A stretch of 64,000 nucleotides of DNA from Gammaproteobacteria bacterium (GTDB lineage: Bacteria; Pseudomonadota; Gammaproteobacteria; Thiotrichales; Thiotrichaceae). The stretch is taken from contig JAHJJD010000054.1 in the NCBI GenBank assembly GCA_018822845.1, positions 1-64,000 of the forward strand, in the 5' to 3' direction. Shown one piece after another: positions 27,923 to 41,217 of this stretch (position 1 is the first letter of the stretch; each line of letters starts with the position of its first letter). The notes under the pieces were generated by a model that worked only from the letters and a program-made list of their open reading frames with translations, was not told the DNA's origin and did no database searches. Both the position numbers and the translations under genes were made by a program.

Positions 27923-30526
27923 TTACCCCGCCACTACCGGAATCGGCACAACTTTCGCTGCTGCCTTCTGATAGCTTTCCATCTTGTCGAAGTTCAGGTA
28001 ACGGTAAATGTCAGCCGACATGCTATCCAGCTTGTTGGCGTATTCCATGTACTCTTCAACCGTTGGCAGTTTGCCCATGACCGCAGCCACGGAAGCCAGT
28101 TCGGCGGAAGCCAGGAATACGTCCGCACCTGTACCCAGACGGTTCGGGAAGTTACGGGTAGAAGTGGAAACCGCAGTAGAACCTTCCTGAATCCGCGCCT
28201 GGTTACCCATGCACAGTGAGCAGCCCGGCATTTCCATGCGCGCACCGGCACGACCGTAGATGTTGTAGTAACCTTCGTCGCTCAACTGGGAAGCGTCCAT
28301 CTTGGTCGGTGGCGCGATCCACATACGGGTTGGAATTTGCTTGTTGGCAGCATCCAGCAATTTACCCGCCGCACGGAAGTGACCGATGTTGGTCATGCAG
28401 GAACCGATGAAGACTTCATCGATCTTGCGACCAGCCACTTCAGACAGCAAACGTGCATCATCCGGGTCATTCGGTGCGCACAGGATAGGCTCCTTGATCT
28501 CATCCATATTGATTTCGATCACAGCCGAGTATTCCGCATCAGCATCGGCGCGCATCAGGCTTGGGTTGGCCAGCCATGCTTCCATTGCATTGATACGGCG
28601 TTCGATGGTGCGTGCATCACCGTAGCCTTCCGCAATCATCCACTTCAGCATGACGATGTTGGAACGCAGGTATTCAGCCACGGATTCTTCCGACAGCGCA
28701 ACCGTACAGCCAGCCGCAGAACGTTCCGCAGATGCATCAGACAGTTCAAATGCCTGCTCGACGGTCAGGTGATCCAGACCTTCGATTTCCACCACTGTGC
28801 CGTTGAATACGTTCTTCTTGCCTTTCTTTTCCACCGTCAGCAGACCCATCTGGATCGCTTTGTGTGGAATAGCATGAACCAGATCACGTAAGGTGATGCC
28901 CGGCTGCATTTTGCCAGTGAAACGTACCAGTACGGATTCAGGCATATCCAGCGGCATAACACCAGTCGCCGCAGCAAACGCCACCAGACCGGAACCCGCC
29001 GGGAAGGAAATACCGATCGGGAAACGGGTATGGGAGTCACCACCCGTACCAACCGTATCCGGCAGCAACATGCGGTTCAACCAGGAGTGGATAACGCCAT
29101 CGCCAGGGCGCAGCGAAACACCGCCACGGGTCATGATGAAATCAGGTAACGTGTGGTGAGTGACCACATCAACTGGCTTGGGGTAAGCAGCCGTGTGGCA
29201 GAAAGATTGCATGGTCAGGTCGGCAGAGAAGCCCAGGCAAGCCAGGTCTTTCAGCTCGTCGCGGGTCATCGGGCCAGTGGTATCCTGTGAACCAACGGTA
29301 GTCATCTTTGGTTCGCAGTACATGCCTGGGCGTACACCCGGCAGACCACAGGCTTTACCAACCATTTTCTGTGCCAGTGTGTAGCCTTTGCCAGTATCAG
29401 CAGGCTGCTCAGGAACGCGGAACAGGTCAACTGGTGGCAGACCCAGTGATTCACGCGCTTTCGCAGTCAAACCACGCCCGATGATCAGGTTGATACGGCC
29501 ACCAGCACGGGCTTCGTCCAGCAATACCTGGGTTTTCAGGCCAAAGTTGGCGATGACTTCATCCGTACCATGACGCTTGGCAACGCCTTCATACGGATAA
29601 ACGTCAACCACGTCACCCATGTTCATCTGGGAAACATCCATTTCGATCGGCAGTGCGCCCGCATCTTCCATAGTGTTGAAGAAGATTGGTGCAATCTTGC
29701 CACCGAAGCAGTAACCACCAGCACGCTTGTTGGGGATACCCGGCATGTCGTCACCGAAGAACCACAGTACAGAGTTGGTGGCAGACTTGCGGGAAGAACC
29801 CGTACCAACCACGTCACCGACATAAGCAACCGGGAAGCCTTTGGCTTTCACTGCTTCGATCTGCTGCAACGGGCCAACACTGCCTTGCACTTCAGGCTCA
29901 ATACCGTCACGCGCCATTTTCAGCATCGCGTTGGCATGCAGTGGGATGTCAGGGCGTGACCATGCATCCGGAGCCGGAGACAGGTCATCCGTGTTGGTTT
30001 CACCTGTAACCTTGAAGACAGTAACCGTGATTTTTTCAGCCACTTCAGGCTTGGAAGTAAACCATTCACCCGCAGCCCATGACTCCAGCACTTGCTTGGC
30101 AGCCGCATTGCCTGCCCTGGCTTTTTCTTCCACATCGTGGAAAGCGTCAAACATCAGCAAGGTGTGGGAAAGCGCCCTGGCAGCGGCTGCCGCAGTCACG
30201 TCGCTATCCAGCGCAGCAATCAGCGGCTGTACGTTGTAACCACCCAGCATCATGCCAAGAATTTCGACGGCGCGAACCTGGCTCACCAGACCACAGCTCA
30301 CTTCGCCTTTGGCAACTGCCGCAAGGAAACCGGCTTTGACATAAGCAGCTTCGTCAACGCCAGCAGGGACGCGGTTTTCCAGCAAATCAACCAGAAACGC
30401 CTCTTCACCGGCAGGCGGGTTTTTCAGCAGCTCAACCAGCGCAGCCGTTTGGGCAGCATCCAGCGGCTTGGGGGGAACGCCCTGTGCGGCGCGCTCTTCA
30501 ACGTGTTTACGGTAGGCTTCCAACAT
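27923..30526 (-). CDS. acnB: Aconitate hydratase B
   Basis: [38 protein letters not shown]...; [41 protein letters not shown]. Confidence 0.97.
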   Translation of the reverse strand: MLEAYRKHVEERAAQGVPPKPLDAAQTAALVELLKNPPAGEEAFLVDLLENRVPAGVDEAAYVKAGFLAAVAKGEVSCGLVSQVRAVEILGMMLGGYNVQPLIAALDSDVTAAAAARALSHTLLMFDAFHDVEEKARAGNAAAKQVLESWAAGEWFTSKPEVAEKITVTVFKVTGETNTDDLSPAPDAWSRPDIPLHANAMLKMARDGIEPEVQGSVGPLQQIEAVKAKGFPVAYVGDVVGTGSSRKSATNSVLWFFGDDMPGIPNKRAGGYCFGGKIAPIFFNTMEDAGALPIEMDVSQMNMGDVVDVYPYEGVAKRHGTDEVIANFGLKTQVLLDEARAGGRINLIIGRGLTAKARESLGLPPVDLFRVPEQPADTGKGYTLAQKMVGKACGLPGVRPGMYCEPKMTTVGSQDTTGPMTRDELKDLACLGFSADLTMQSFCHTAAYPKPVDVVTHHTLPDFIMTRGGVSLRPGDGVIHSWLNRMLLPDTVGTGGDSHTRFPIGISFPAGSGLVAFAAATGVMPLDMPESVLVRFTGKMQPGITLRDLVHAIPHKAIQMGLLTVEKKGKKNVFNGTVVEIEGLDHLTVEQAFELSDASAERSAAGCTVALSEESVAEYLRSNIVMLKWMIAEGYGDARTIERRINAMEAWLANPSLMRADADAEYSAVIEINMDEIKEPILCAPNDPDDARLLSEVAGRKIDEVFIGSCMTNIGHFRAAGKLLDAANKQIPTRMWIAPPTKMDASQLSDEGYYNIYGRAGARMEMPGCSLCMGNQARIQEGSTAVSTSTRNFPNRLGTGADVFLASAELASVAAVMGKLPTVEEYMEYANKLDSMSADIYRYLNFDKMESYQKAAAKVVPIPVVAG

Positions 30527-30564
30527 TACAATCAATCTCCTCAAAACAAACAAATTCTTTAAGA

Positions 30565-30669
30565 AACCCCTCACCCCAACCCCTCTCCCTCAAGGGGAGA
30601 GGGGCTGAAGAATCCCCTCTTTGCTCCCCCTCGCCCCTTGAGGGAGAGGGGGCTGGGGGGTGAGGGGTT
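30565..30669. repeat. Two-hairpin palindromic element (BIME-like)
   Basis: AACCCCTCACCCCAACCCCTCTCCCTCAAGGGGAGAGGGGCT ... CCCCTTGAGGGAGAGGGGGCTGGGGGGTGAGGGGTT. Confidence 0.85.
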
Positions 30670-31972
30670 ATCTTTTATCCAGCGCCACATAATCGCGGCG
30701 TTCCGCCCCTACATACAACTGGCGTGGACGCCCGATGCGGGATTCTTCATCCCCCATCATTTCATTCCATTGTGAAATCCAGCCAATGGTACGTGCCAGC
30801 GCAAACATGACCGTAAACATGCTGACCGGGATACCCATACTCAGGAAGATAACACCGGAGTAGAAGTCCACGTTCGGGTACAAATTACGCTCCTTGAAGT
30901 AATCATCGTGCAGGGCAACCTGTTCCAGTTCACGCGCAATGTCGAACAGTTTCTGGTTGGGGTTGCCCGGCGGCAGGCGATCCAGAATCTTGTTGGCCAG
31001 TTGACGGATGATCTTGGCGCGCGGGTCATAGTTCTTATACACACGATGCCCGAAGCCCATCAGGCGGAAACGGTCGTTCTTGTCCTTGGCGCGCTCCACC
31101 CAATGGGACAGCGGCTGACCGGATTTCTCGATCTCGCGCAGCATGGTAATAACCGCTTCGTTGGCACCACCGTGCGCAGGCCCCCACAGGGACGCAATAC
31201 CTGCCGCAACTGCCGCAAATGGATTGGCCTCGGAAGAGCCAGCCAGACGCACGGTAGACGTGGAAGCATTCTGCTCATGGTCAGCGTGCAAAATCATGAT
31301 CACATCCAATGCCTTTGCCATCAACGGGTCAACCTCGTAAGGCTCGGTCGGCACGGCGAACATCAGATGCAGGAAGTCTTCCGAGTATTTCAAACGGTTC
31401 TGCGGGTAGTTGAACGGCAGCCCCATGGAATAACGGTAGCTCCAGGCCGCGATAGTCGGCATTTTCGCAATCAGGCGATGCGCAGAACGCTGGCGCTGCT
31501 CAGGGTCATGGATGTTCAGGTCATCATGGTAGAACGCAGACAATGCGCCAACCACGCCCACCATGGTCGCCATCGGATGCGCGTCACGGCGGAAACCACG
31601 GAAGAACCCCTGCACTTGATCATGCAGCAAGGTATGGCGGGTAATGATCTGCTCAAAGTCAGCCATTTCAGTCAGGGTAGGCAAGTTGCCATTCAGCAGC
31701 AGGTAGCATACTTCCAGGAACGTGCTGTGTTCCGCCAGTTGTTCAATCGGATAACCACGGTAGAGCAAAGTGCCCTCGTCCCCGTCCAGATAGGTAATCT
31801 GACTGGAGCAACTGGCAGTCGCCATGAATCCGGGGTCATAGGTGAAATAGCCCAGTTCCTTGTACAGCTTGCGGATATCGATGGTCTTCGGCCCGATAGT
31901 CGGGTTCAACACATCCAGCTCCACCTGCTTGCCTGTTGCGTTATCAGTAATGGTTACAGTCTGTTTGGTCAT
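30668..31972 (-). CDS. gltA: Citrate synthase
   Basis: [55 protein letters not shown]. Confidence 0.97.
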   Translation of the reverse strand: MTKQTVTITDNATGKQVELDVLNPTIGPKTIDIRKLYKELGYFTYDPGFMATASCSSQITYLDGDEGTLLYRGYPIEQLAEHSTFLEVCYLLLNGNLPTLTEMADFEQIITRHTLLHDQVQGFFRGFRRDAHPMATMVGVVGALSAFYHDDLNIHDPEQRQRSAHRLIAKMPTIAAWSYRYSMGLPFNYPQNRLKYSEDFLHLMFAVPTEPYEVDPLMAKALDVIMILHADHEQNASTSTVRLAGSSEANPFAAVAAGIASLWGPAHGGANEAVITMLREIEKSGQPLSHWVERAKDKNDRFRLMGFGHRVYKNYDPRAKIIRQLANKILDRLPPGNPNQKLFDIARELEQVALHDDYFKERNLYPNVDFYSGVIFLSMGIPVSMFTVMFALARTIGWISQWNEMMGDEESRIGRPRQLYVGAERRDYVALDKR

Positions 31973-32036
31973 GAGGGCACTCCAAAACAAAAATCAAAAA
32001 AGTAAATCAGCTATTCTGTTGGCAGCAAAGCCCACC

Positions 32037-32912
32037 TTACCTGGCAAGTTTTGCGAATGCGGCGGCAACGCCCTGCCCCAGCTCAGCTGGAGAACGTACA
32101 GTAATGACGCCTGCTGCTTCCAGTGCCGCAAATTTTTCATCCGCAGTACCTTTACCACCTGCAATAATCGCACCAGCGTGCCCCATGCGCTTACCTTTTG
32201 GTGCAGTCACGCCCGCGATGTAGGACACGACCGGCTTGCTTACATTGGCCTTGATGAAGGCGGCAGCCTCTTCCTCGGCTGAACCGCCGATTTCGCCACA
32301 CATCAGGATGACCTCGGTTTGCGGGTCAGCTTCGAACAGGGTCAGTGCATCAATGAAGTTGGTGCCCGGAATCGGGTCGCCACCGATACCAATACAGGTG
32401 CTCTGACCCCACGGGTTGGTCTGTTTGACCGCCTCATAGGTCAGTGTACCGGAACGGGAAACGATGCCGACGGAACCCGGCTTGTGGATATGGCCCGGCA
32501 TGATGCCGATCTTGCATTCGCCCGGAGTAATGACGCCTGGGCAATTTGGCCCGATCAGACGCACGCCGAGATTGTCCACGACCACTTTCGCCTCCAGCAT
32601 ATCCAGTGCAGGAATGCCTTCCGTGATGCAGACGATCAGTTTGATGCCCGCTTCAGCCGCTTCAATAATGGAATCTTTGCAGAAAGGCGCTGGCACGTAA
32701 ATTACACTTGCATCCGCCCCGGTTTCTGCTACTGCATCGCGCACGGTATTGAAAACCGGCAGGCCCAGATGGGTAGTACCGCCCTTGCCTGGCGTTACGC
32801 CGCCAACCATGTTGGTACCGTAGGCAATCGCCTGCTCGGAGTGGAAAGTGCCTTGCTTGCCAGTAAAGCCCTGGCAAATGACTTTGGTGTCTTTATTGAT
32901 CAAAACGCTCAT
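32037..32912 (-). CDS. sucD: Succinyl-CoA ligase subunit alpha
   Basis: [45 protein letters not shown]. Confidence 0.97.
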   Translation of the reverse strand: MSVLINKDTKVICQGFTGKQGTFHSEQAIAYGTNMVGGVTPGKGGTTHLGLPVFNTVRDAVAETGADASVIYVPAPFCKDSIIEAAEAGIKLIVCITEGIPALDMLEAKVVVDNLGVRLIGPNCPGVITPGECKIGIMPGHIHKPGSVGIVSRSGTLTYEAVKQTNPWGQSTCIGIGGDPIPGTNFIDALTLFEADPQTEVILMCGEIGGSAEEEAAAFIKANVSKPVVSYIAGVTAPKGKRMGHAGAIIAGGKGTADEKFAALEAAGVITVRSPAELGQGVAAAFAKLAR

Positions 32913-34078
32913 GCGGCTTCTCCTGTGGCAGCAACAACCTTGCGGGCAGCATCGCCCAAATCATTGGCAGTGATAACCGCCAGTCCACTTTGGTCCAGCA
33001 GTTCCAGACCCTTTTCGGCATTGTTGCCTTCCAGGCGCACCACCACAGGTACGCTGACATTCACTTCCTGCACAGCCTTGATAATGCCTTCGGCAATCAG
33101 GTCGCAGCGCACGATGCCGCCAAAGATATTGACCAGAATACCCTTGACGTTGGAATCAGACAGGATGATCTTGAAAGCAGCCGCCACACGCTCGGCAGTC
33201 GCTGTACCACCTACATCGAGGAAGTTGGCAGGCTGGCCGCCGGACAGTTTGATGATGTCCATGGTTGCCATTGCCAGACCGGCACCGTTAACCATGCAGC
33301 CAATGTTGCCTTCCAGTGCGACGTAGTTCAGATCCCATTCGGATGCTTCGATTTCACGTGCATCTTCCTGCGATTTGTCACGCATGGCGACCAGTTCAGG
33401 TTGACGGTACAGGGCATTGCTGTCAACGTTTACTTTGCCGTCCAGGCACAGCAGGTTGCCTTCGGCGGTGACCACCAGCGGGTTGATTTCAACCAGCGAT
33501 AGATCCTTTTCCTTGAACATTTTGCCCAGACCAGCCAGCAGTTTGCTGAACTGACCAATCTGTGCGCCTTCCAGACCCAGGCCGAAAGCCAGTTCACGGC
33601 CTTGATACGGCATCACGCCAACCAGCGGGTCAACAGTGGCCTTGAGGATTTTCTCGGGGGTTTCGTGCGCGACCTTTTCGATTTCCATACCGCCTTCGGT
33701 GGAAGCCATGATCACGATACGACGGCTGGAGCGGTCCAGCACTGCACCGAGGTACAACTCACGGGCGATGTTGCAGGTTTCTTCCACCAGAATGGAATTG
33801 ACCGGCTGGCCGTTTTTGTCAGTCTGGTAAGTCACCAAATGGGTGCCCAGCAGGCTAGCTGCCACTTCGCCAGCTTGCGCAGGCGTGCTGACCAGTTTGA
33901 CGCCGCCAGCTTTACCACGGCCACCCGCATGAACCTGAGCCTTGACAACCACTTTGGGAGTAGCAAGGGATGCAGCAGCCGCTTCGGCTTCAGCCGCCGT
34001 AGTGGCCACCTTGCCGTTCGGCACAGGCATGCCATACTGGCTGAAAACCACCTTGGCCTGATATTCGTGTAAATTCAT
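32909..34078 (-). CDS. sucC: Succinyl-CoA ligase subunit beta
   Basis: [38 protein letters not shown]-grasp. Confidence 0.97.
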   Translation of the reverse strand: MNLHEYQAKVVFSQYGMPVPNGKVATTAAEAEAAAASLATPKVVVKAQVHAGGRGKAGGVKLVSTPAQAGEVAASLLGTHLVTYQTDKNGQPVNSILVEETCNIARELYLGAVLDRSSRRIVIMASTEGGMEIEKVAHETPEKILKATVDPLVGVMPYQGRELAFGLGLEGAQIGQFSKLLAGLGKMFKEKDLSLVEINPLVVTAEGNLLCLDGKVNVDSNALYRQPELVAMRDKSQEDAREIEASEWDLNYVALEGNIGCMVNGAGLAMATMDIIKLSGGQPANFLDVGGTATAERVAAAFKIILSDSNVKGILVNIFGGIVRCDLIAEGIIKAVQEVNVSVPVVVRLEGNNAEKGLELLDQSGLAVITANDLGDAARKVVAATGEAA

Positions 34079-34179
34079 CCTCAGTCTTCCTTTGATAACA
34101 GTTAAACCCGCCACCAGATCAGGGGGGTATATTCGCACAAACGCCACGTATCGCCGTTAAAGCTGATCGTGGCGCGTTT

Positions 34180-34284
34180 ACCCCTCACCCCAACCCCTCT
34201 CCCTCAAGGGGAGAGGGGCTAAGAGGTATTTTCTCTTGCTCCCCCTCGCCCCTTGAGGGAGAGGGGGCTGGGGGGTGAGGGGTT
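34180..34284. repeat. Two-hairpin palindromic element, near-identical to 30565-30669
   Basis: ACCCCTCACCCCAACCCCTCTCCCTCAAGGGGAGAGGGGCTAAG...CCCCTTGAGGGAGAGGGGGCTGGGGGGTGAGGGGTT. Confidence 0.85.
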
Positions 34285-34293
34285 CACAGCATT

Positions 34294-35736
<1,443 letters not shown>

Positions 35737-35741
35737 CTACC

Positions 35742-37022
35742 TCACACATCCAGCACCAGGCGAACCGGATTTTCAACCAGTTCCTTGATGGTTTTAAGGA
35801 AGGTAACAGCACCTTGACCATCAACGATGCGGTGGTCATAAGACAGGGCCACGTACATCATTGGACGAATAACGATCTGATCATTAACAACGACAGGGCG
35901 CTTCTGGATCGAGTGCATCCCCAGGATCGCGCTTTGAGGAGGGTTTAGAATTGGGGTTGATAGCAACGACCCAAAAACGCCCCCGTTGGTTATGGTGAAC
36001 GTACCACCGGACAAATCGTTCATATCCAGCTTGCCTTCACGGGCTTTGGCAGCGTAACCGGCGATGCCGGATTCGATGTCAGCCAACCCCATGTTTTCAG
36101 CATTACGCAGGATCGGAACGACCAGTCCGCGATCAGATGACACGGCGATCCCGATATCGCAGAAGCCGTGGTAAACAACATCATTGCCGTCGATAGAGGC
36201 ATTGATTTCAGGGAAACGTTGCAGCGCTACAGCGGCTGCTTTCACGAACAGGGACATAAAGCCCAGTTTCGCCTTGTGCTTTTTCTCGAATGCGTCTTTG
36301 TATTCGTTACGCAGATCCATCAACGGCTTCATGTCGATTTCGTTGAAGGTGGTCAGCATCGCGGTGGATTGCTTGGCATACATCAGGCGTTCGGCGATAC
36401 GCGCACGCAGGCGGGTCATCGGTACGCGCTGTTCCATGCGGGCTGCGCCCGTACCCCCCTTCCCCGGCCCTTCCCCCGCAAGGGGGGAAGGGAGTGAAGA
36501 AGAAGATGGAGCGGGTGCGGGTTTTGGTTCAGCAGGAGCATCTTGCCCCTTCCCCCCTTGCGGGGGAAGGCCGGGATGGGGGGGAGCGGCGATAGCAGCC
36601 TGCACATCTTCTTTCAGGATGCGACCCTGTTTGCCGGAGCCTTGTACATCAGCAGCAGACAGATCACTTTCGGCCATCATCTTGCGCACAGCCGGAGCAG
36701 TTTGCGCTTCACCAGCAGGTGCTTCAGCCTGAGGAGCTGGAGCCGCTTCAACTGCCGGAGAGGGAGCAGGAGCTGCGGCGACGGCACCAGCCGTCATGCG
36801 CCCCAGCAATTGGCTGCTGGTAACGGTTGCACCAGCATCTTCCACAATCTCGGTCAGAACACCATCAAACGGAGCTGGCACTTCCAGCACCACCTTGTCG
36901 GTTTCGATTTCAACCAGGACTTCATCCTGCTTGACGGCATCACCCGGTTTTTTGCTCCATGCAACCACGGTAGCATCGGCGACAGACTCCGGCAGCACCG
37001 GCGTCAAAATCTCACTGCTCAT
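35742..37022 (-). CDS. sucB: 2-oxoglutarate dehydrogenase E2 (dihydrolipoyl succinyltransferase)
   Basis: Lipoyl [18 protein letters not shown]; catalytic [26 protein letters not shown]. Confidence 0.96.
   Translation of the reverse strand: MSSEILTPVLPESVADATVVAWSKKPGDAVKQDEVLVEIETDKVVLEVPAPFDGVLTEIVEDAGATVTSSQLLGRMTAGAVAAAPAPSPAVEAAPAPQAEAPAGEAQTAPAVRKMMAESDLSAADVQGSGKQGRILKEDVQAAIAAPPHPGLPPQGGKGQDAPAEPKPAPAPSSSSLPSPLAGEGPGKGGTGAARMEQRVPMTRLRARIAERLMYAKQSTAMLTTFNEIDMKPLMDLRNEYKDAFEKKHKAKLGFMSLFVKAAAVALQRFPEINASIDGNDVVYHGFCDIGIAVSSDRGLVVPILRNAENMGLADIESGIAGYAAKAREGKLDMNDLSGGTFTITNGGVFGSLLSTPILNPPQSAILGMHSIQKRPVVVNDQIVIRPMMYVALSYDHRIVDGQGAVTFLKTIKELVENPVRLVLDV
36453..36584. repeat. Pair of inverted GC-rich palindromic repeats inside the sucB coding sequence
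   Basis: CCCCCCTTCCCCGGCCCTTCCCCCGCAAGGGGGGAAGGGA and CCCCTTCCCCCCTTGCGGGGGAAGGCCGGGATGGGGGGG; translated [14 protein letters not shown]...[17 protein letters not shown]. Confidence 0.85.
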
Positions 37023-37115
37023 CTATACACATCCTCATTTGTATTTATTGCGAAGCGCCCATTAGCATACAATGGATATGCGTATAGACGCATGAGTAAC
37101 TACCCAGCTCTTGAT

Positions 37116-37176
37116 TGTCGACATTATACCCGTATTTAGCCTTTATTAAAAGTCATTGACTGGCAAATTGTCGACA
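37116..37176. promoter_or_regulatory. Two TGTCGACA operator-like palindromes upstream of sucB
   Basis: ATTGTCGACATT-like sites at 37116-37123 and 37169-37176. Confidence 0.6.
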
Positions 37177-37186
37177 TTCCCGGTAA

Positions 37187-38314
37187 TCAACCCGCATCAG
37201 CGAGCCTTACCTGCTGATAGTCATCACCCTGCATTTCGTTCAAGCGGCTCAACGCGCGCTGGAATTCAAATTTCAGTTTCTGCCCCTGATACAAATTCTC
37301 CAGCGATATCGTGGTAGAAAATATGAACTGCACATTGCGGTCATACAGCTCATCGATCAGGTTGAGAAAACGCCGCGCCGCCGACTCGTGTTCCTCACTC
37401 AGGACATGCAATCCCGACAGGACAATATAATCAAACCGTTCGGCCAACTCGATGTAATCACGGGTGGAACGCGCCGTTTCACACAGGGTGCTGAAATCAA
37501 ACCAGACAATGTTTTCAGAAACCTTGTGGGCAGGCAGAATCCGCCCTTGCACTTCGATGTCCTGCCCGGTTTCGATAGCGCCCGTTGCCAGTTCAGCAAA
37601 GCACTTTTCCAGCTCATGCTCAACCAGAATAGCGTCATCATCTTCCAGGAAACTGTCATGGCTCACACGCTTGAGCATACGGTAATCGATGTTATTGTCC
37701 AATTCGACTACATGCGTGTGCTTTTTCAACATGGCAATGGCGGGCAGGAAACGTTCGCGCTGCAAACCGTTCAGGTAAAGATCATCCGGCACCCGATTGG
37801 AAGTGGTCACCAACGTAATGCCGTGCTTGCACATGGCTTCCAGCAAACCATGCAGCAACATGGCATCGACAATATCCATTACATGGAATTCGTCGACACA
37901 CATCAGCCGCACGTCCTTCGCCAGCTCTGCAACCAGTGCTTCCAGCGGATTACGCTTGTTGGCAAATCTTTTCAGCTCTTCGTGCACGAAGAACATGCAA
38001 TGGTGGTAGTGCATCCGCCGCTTTTCAGCCAGCGGAATGCGCGAATAGAACATGTCCATCAGCCAGGTCTTGCCGCGCCCGACGCCACCCCACAGGTAAG
38101 CGCCGCGCACTGGCTCAACCACGTTACGCCGGTTACCGGAAAACACCGACAGCAAACCGCGCGTTTGAGCTTTGGGACGCGGCTTGAGCAGTTCATTCCA
38201 GACATCCTGCAAAACCTTGATACCTTCCATTTGGGCGGGATCCTGCTGGATCGCGCCTTCCTTGACTGCATCGTGATAATGCTTCAACAGCGGCATAACG
38301 TTTACTTCCTTCAT
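37187..38314 (-). CDS. zapE: AFG1/ZapE-family cell division ATPase
   Basis: RGAYLWGGVGRGKTWLMDMFYSRIP...HHCMFFVHEELKRF; LVTTSNRVPDDLYLNGLQRERFLPAI. Confidence 0.94.
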   Translation of the reverse strand: MKEVNVMPLLKHYHDAVKEGAIQQDPAQMEGIKVLQDVWNELLKPRPKAQTRGLLSVFSGNRRNVVEPVRGAYLWGGVGRGKTWLMDMFYSRIPLAEKRRMHYHHCMFFVHEELKRFANKRNPLEALVAELAKDVRLMCVDEFHVMDIVDAMLLHGLLEAMCKHGITLVTTSNRVPDDLYLNGLQRERFLPAIAMLKKHTHVVELDNNIDYRMLKRVSHDSFLEDDDAILVEHELEKCFAELATGAIETGQDIEVQGRILPAHKVSENIVWFDFSTLCETARSTRDYIELAERFDYIVLSGLHVLSEEHESAARRFLNLIDELYDRNVQFIFSTTISLENLYQGQKLKFEFQRALSRLNEMQGDDYQQVRLADAG

Positions 38315-41163
38315 GACATGACGATTCCCAGTGCCTGATTGACCAACGCCTGCTGCTGGGCAGCGTGAACCTTGGAACTACCTACCGCAGGCGAGGCAGA
38401 AGCAGGACGGCTGGCCACATCCAGCCGCGCCATTCCTCCCAGCACATGACGCAGGGATGGCTGGATACTCAGCCACGCACCCTGGTTCAGCGGCTCTTCC
38501 TGACACCAGACATTGACATCAACATTCGGATAGCGGTCGAGAATCGCATCCATGTCTACTTCAGGGAACGGGTAGAGTTGCTCAATCCGGACAACAGCGA
38601 CGTGTTCGAGCTTTTCAGCACGACGCTTTTCCAGCAGGTCGTAATAAACCTTGCCGCTGCACATGACCAGACGTGTCACCTTGTGTGGATCAATAGCGTC
38701 GATTTCATCAATGACATTCTGGAAGCCGCGTTCAGTCAGGTCTTCCATTGTGTTGACCGCCATCGGGTGGCGCAACAGGCTTTTCGGTGTCATGACAATC
38801 AGCGGTGTACGGTAATCACGCACCATTTGGCGGCGTAACATGTGGAAAGCCTGCGCTGGCGTACTCGGTACACATACCTGCATATTGTTCTGGGCACACA
38901 GTTGCAAGTATCGTTCCAAACGCGCGGAAGAGTGCTCCGGCCCCTGCCCCTCGAAACCGTGCGGCAGCAACATGACCAGACCACACAAACGGCCCCATTT
39001 CTGCTCGCCGGAACTGATGAACTGGTCGATAACGACCTGCGCGCAGTTGGCGAAGTCACCGAATTGCGCTTCCCAGATAGTCAGGGTATTGGCTTCGGTA
39101 GTGGCGTAACCGTATTCAAACGCCAGCACGGCCTCTTCCGACAGCAGCGAGTCAATGACCACGAATGGCAGTTGCGCGGGTGACAGGTTTTGCAGGGGCA
39201 CGAAGGTTTCGCCCGTTTCCTGCTCATGGAATACTGCATGACGGTGGAAGAAGGTACCACGCCCGCAATCTTCGCCAGACAGACGAATCGGGAAGCCCTC
39301 CTCAATCAAGGTAGCGTAAGCCAGGTTTTCGCAGAAACCCCAGTCCATCGGCTGCTCACCTGCGGCCATTTTCTTGCGGTCGGCAACGATGCGGGCCACA
39401 CGGGAGTTGAGCTTGAAACCTTCCGGCACAAGCGTGAGCTTTTCACCCAGATGACGGATGGTTTCCTCATCAATGGTAGTGTCGACCGGCATGTCCCAGG
39501 TTCCCTTGACATAACGCTTCCAGTTGACCGGATGCGGATTTTGTACCTCATCCTTGTTCAGCAGGTGCGGAACTGTCGGCATGCCATCCGTCAACTGCTG
39601 ACGGCAACGCTGCACGCGCTCTTGTGCATCTTCCGCTGTCACTGTTCCTTCAGCTGCCAGTTTTTGCGCATAGCGCTCACGGGTAGTTGGCAGGGAACGA
39701 ATCTTGCGGTACATGACCGGCTGGGTAGCGGATGGCTCGTCAGCTTCGTTATGACCATGACGGCGGTAGCAAACCAGATCGATCACCACATCCTTTTTGA
39801 AGTGGTTACGGTAATCCATCGCCAACTGGGTGACCAGCACCACTGCTTCAGGGTCATCACCATTCACATGGAATACCGGTGAGTCGACCATTTTGGCCAC
39901 GTCGGTACAGTAATAGGTGGAACGTGCATCAATGGAAGCGCTGGTGGTAAAACCAACCTGGTTATTGATGACGATATGGATGGTGCCATGGGTGCGATAG
40001 CCACGGGTATCGGCCATTTGCAGCATTTCCATGTTGACACCCTGCCCCGCGAAAGCAGCATCACCATGCAACACGACCGGCACGATTTTCTCGTAACCGT
40101 TTTCAGCCCAGCGATCCTGACGGGCGCGTACTGCGCCTTCCACGACCGGGCCAACGATTTCGAGATGCGAAGGATTGAACGCCATCGCTACGTGCACCGG
40201 GCCACCTTCGGTTTTCAGGTCGGAAGCGTAACCCATGTGGTATTTCACGTCACCAGTACGGCCAGTGTCGGCATACTTGCCTTCAAACTCGCTGAACAGC
40301 ATGGCGGGCGATTTACCCAGCACATTGATCAGTACGTTCAGACGGCCACGGTGCGCCATGCCGATAACCATTTCCACTGCACCGTGCTTGCCAGCGTGCA
40401 GGATCATGGTGTGCAGCATGGGAATCAGGCTCTCGCCACCTTCCAGCGAGAAACGCTTCTGCCCGACGTAATTGGTGTGCAGGTAACGCTCCAGACCTTC
40501 AGCCGCAGTCAGGCGGTCGAGGATTTCGATTTTCTCTTCCTTGTTGAAGGAAGGCGTGGAACGGATGGTTTCCAGGCGTTGCTGAATCCAGCGTTTCTGC
40601 TCGGTACTGGTGGTATGCATGTATTGCGCACCAATCGAGCCGCAGTAGGTTGCTTCCAACTGGGCAATGATGTCGCGCAATTTCATCTGGTCTGCACCAA
40701 ACAGGGAGCCGGTATTGAAGGTGGTATCCAGATCCTGCTTGCCGAGGGAATGGTATTCGAGGGTCAATTCCTTGACGAAAGCAGGGGTGTTTTCATCCAG
40801 CGGATTGGTCTTGGCATGGAAGTGCCCCTGAAAGCGGTAAGCGTTGATCAGCTGCAACACTTTTACCTGCTTGCGCTCATGTTCCAGATCGACAGAGTTG
40901 CCCGCAGCGGCATAGGCCTGCGGCTTGGCTGCATAAGCACGGAAATAGTCTTTTACCAGTGAGTGGCGGGTATCGCCATCATGGCCGTTGACTTGCGGTA
41001 GACCGTCAAAGTATTGCTGCCAGCTTGCCGGTATGGAAGCCGGTTCCTGCAAGTAACGCTCGTACATCTCTTCCAGATACAGGACGCTGTTGCCGTCCAG
41101 TTGGGTATCCGCATTCCAGGCCACAGCCTGCCCTTCTCCTTTATTCATATATTGAACCTGCAT
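38311..41163 (-). CDS. sucA: 2-oxoglutarate dehydrogenase E1
   Basis: MAHRGRLNVLINVLGKSPAMLFSEFEGKY; HGDAAFAGQGVNMEMLQM; CYRRHGHNEADEPS. Confidence 0.97.
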   Translation of the reverse strand: MQVQYMNKGEGQAVAWNADTQLDGNSVLYLEEMYERYLQEPASIPASWQQYFDGLPQVNGHDGDTRHSLVKDYFRAYAAKPQAYAAAGNSVDLEHERKQVKVLQLINAYRFQGHFHAKTNPLDENTPAFVKELTLEYHSLGKQDLDTTFNTGSLFGADQMKLRDIIAQLEATYCGSIGAQYMHTTSTEQKRWIQQRLETIRSTPSFNKEEKIEILDRLTAAEGLERYLHTNYVGQKRFSLEGGESLIPMLHTMILHAGKHGAVEMVIGMAHRGRLNVLINVLGKSPAMLFSEFEGKYADTGRTGDVKYHMGYASDLKTEGGPVHVAMAFNPSHLEIVGPVVEGAVRARQDRWAENGYEKIVPVVLHGDAAFAGQGVNMEMLQMADTRGYRTHGTIHIVINNQVGFTTSASIDARSTYYCTDVAKMVDSPVFHVNGDDPEAVVLVTQLAMDYRNHFKKDVVIDLVCYRRHGHNEADEPSATQPVMYRKIRSLPTTRERYAQKLAAEGTVTAEDAQERVQRCRQQLTDGMPTVPHLLNKDEVQNPHPVNWKRYVKGTWDMPVDTTIDEETIRHLGEKLTLVPEGFKLNSRVARIVADRKKMAAGEQPMDWGFCENLAYATLIEEGFPIRLSGEDCGRGTFFHRHAVFHEQETGETFVPLQNLSPAQLPFVVIDSLLSEEAVLAFEYGYATTEANTLTIWEAQFGDFANCAQVVIDQFISSGEQKWGRLCGLVMLLPHGFEGQGPEHSSARLERYLQLCAQNNMQVCVPSTPAQAFHMLRRQMVRDYRTPLIVMTPKSLLRHPMAVNTMEDLTERGFQNVIDEIDAIDPHKVTRLVMCSGKVYYDLLEKRRAEKLEHVAVVRIEQLYPFPEVDMDAILDRYPNVDVNVWCQEEPLNQGAWLSIQPSLRHVLGGMARLDVASRPASASPAVGSSKVHAAQQQALVNQALGIVMS

Positions 41164-41217
41164 TGATGGTAAATCTCAAATACTCCTGACTTGACGCAGC
41201 GCAGCAAAATAGTGCAT

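Noticed and set aside
35742-37022. sucB as a pseudogene because of inserted repeats
   Set aside because: Frame is continuous and lipoyl, PSBD and catalytic motifs are all intact.
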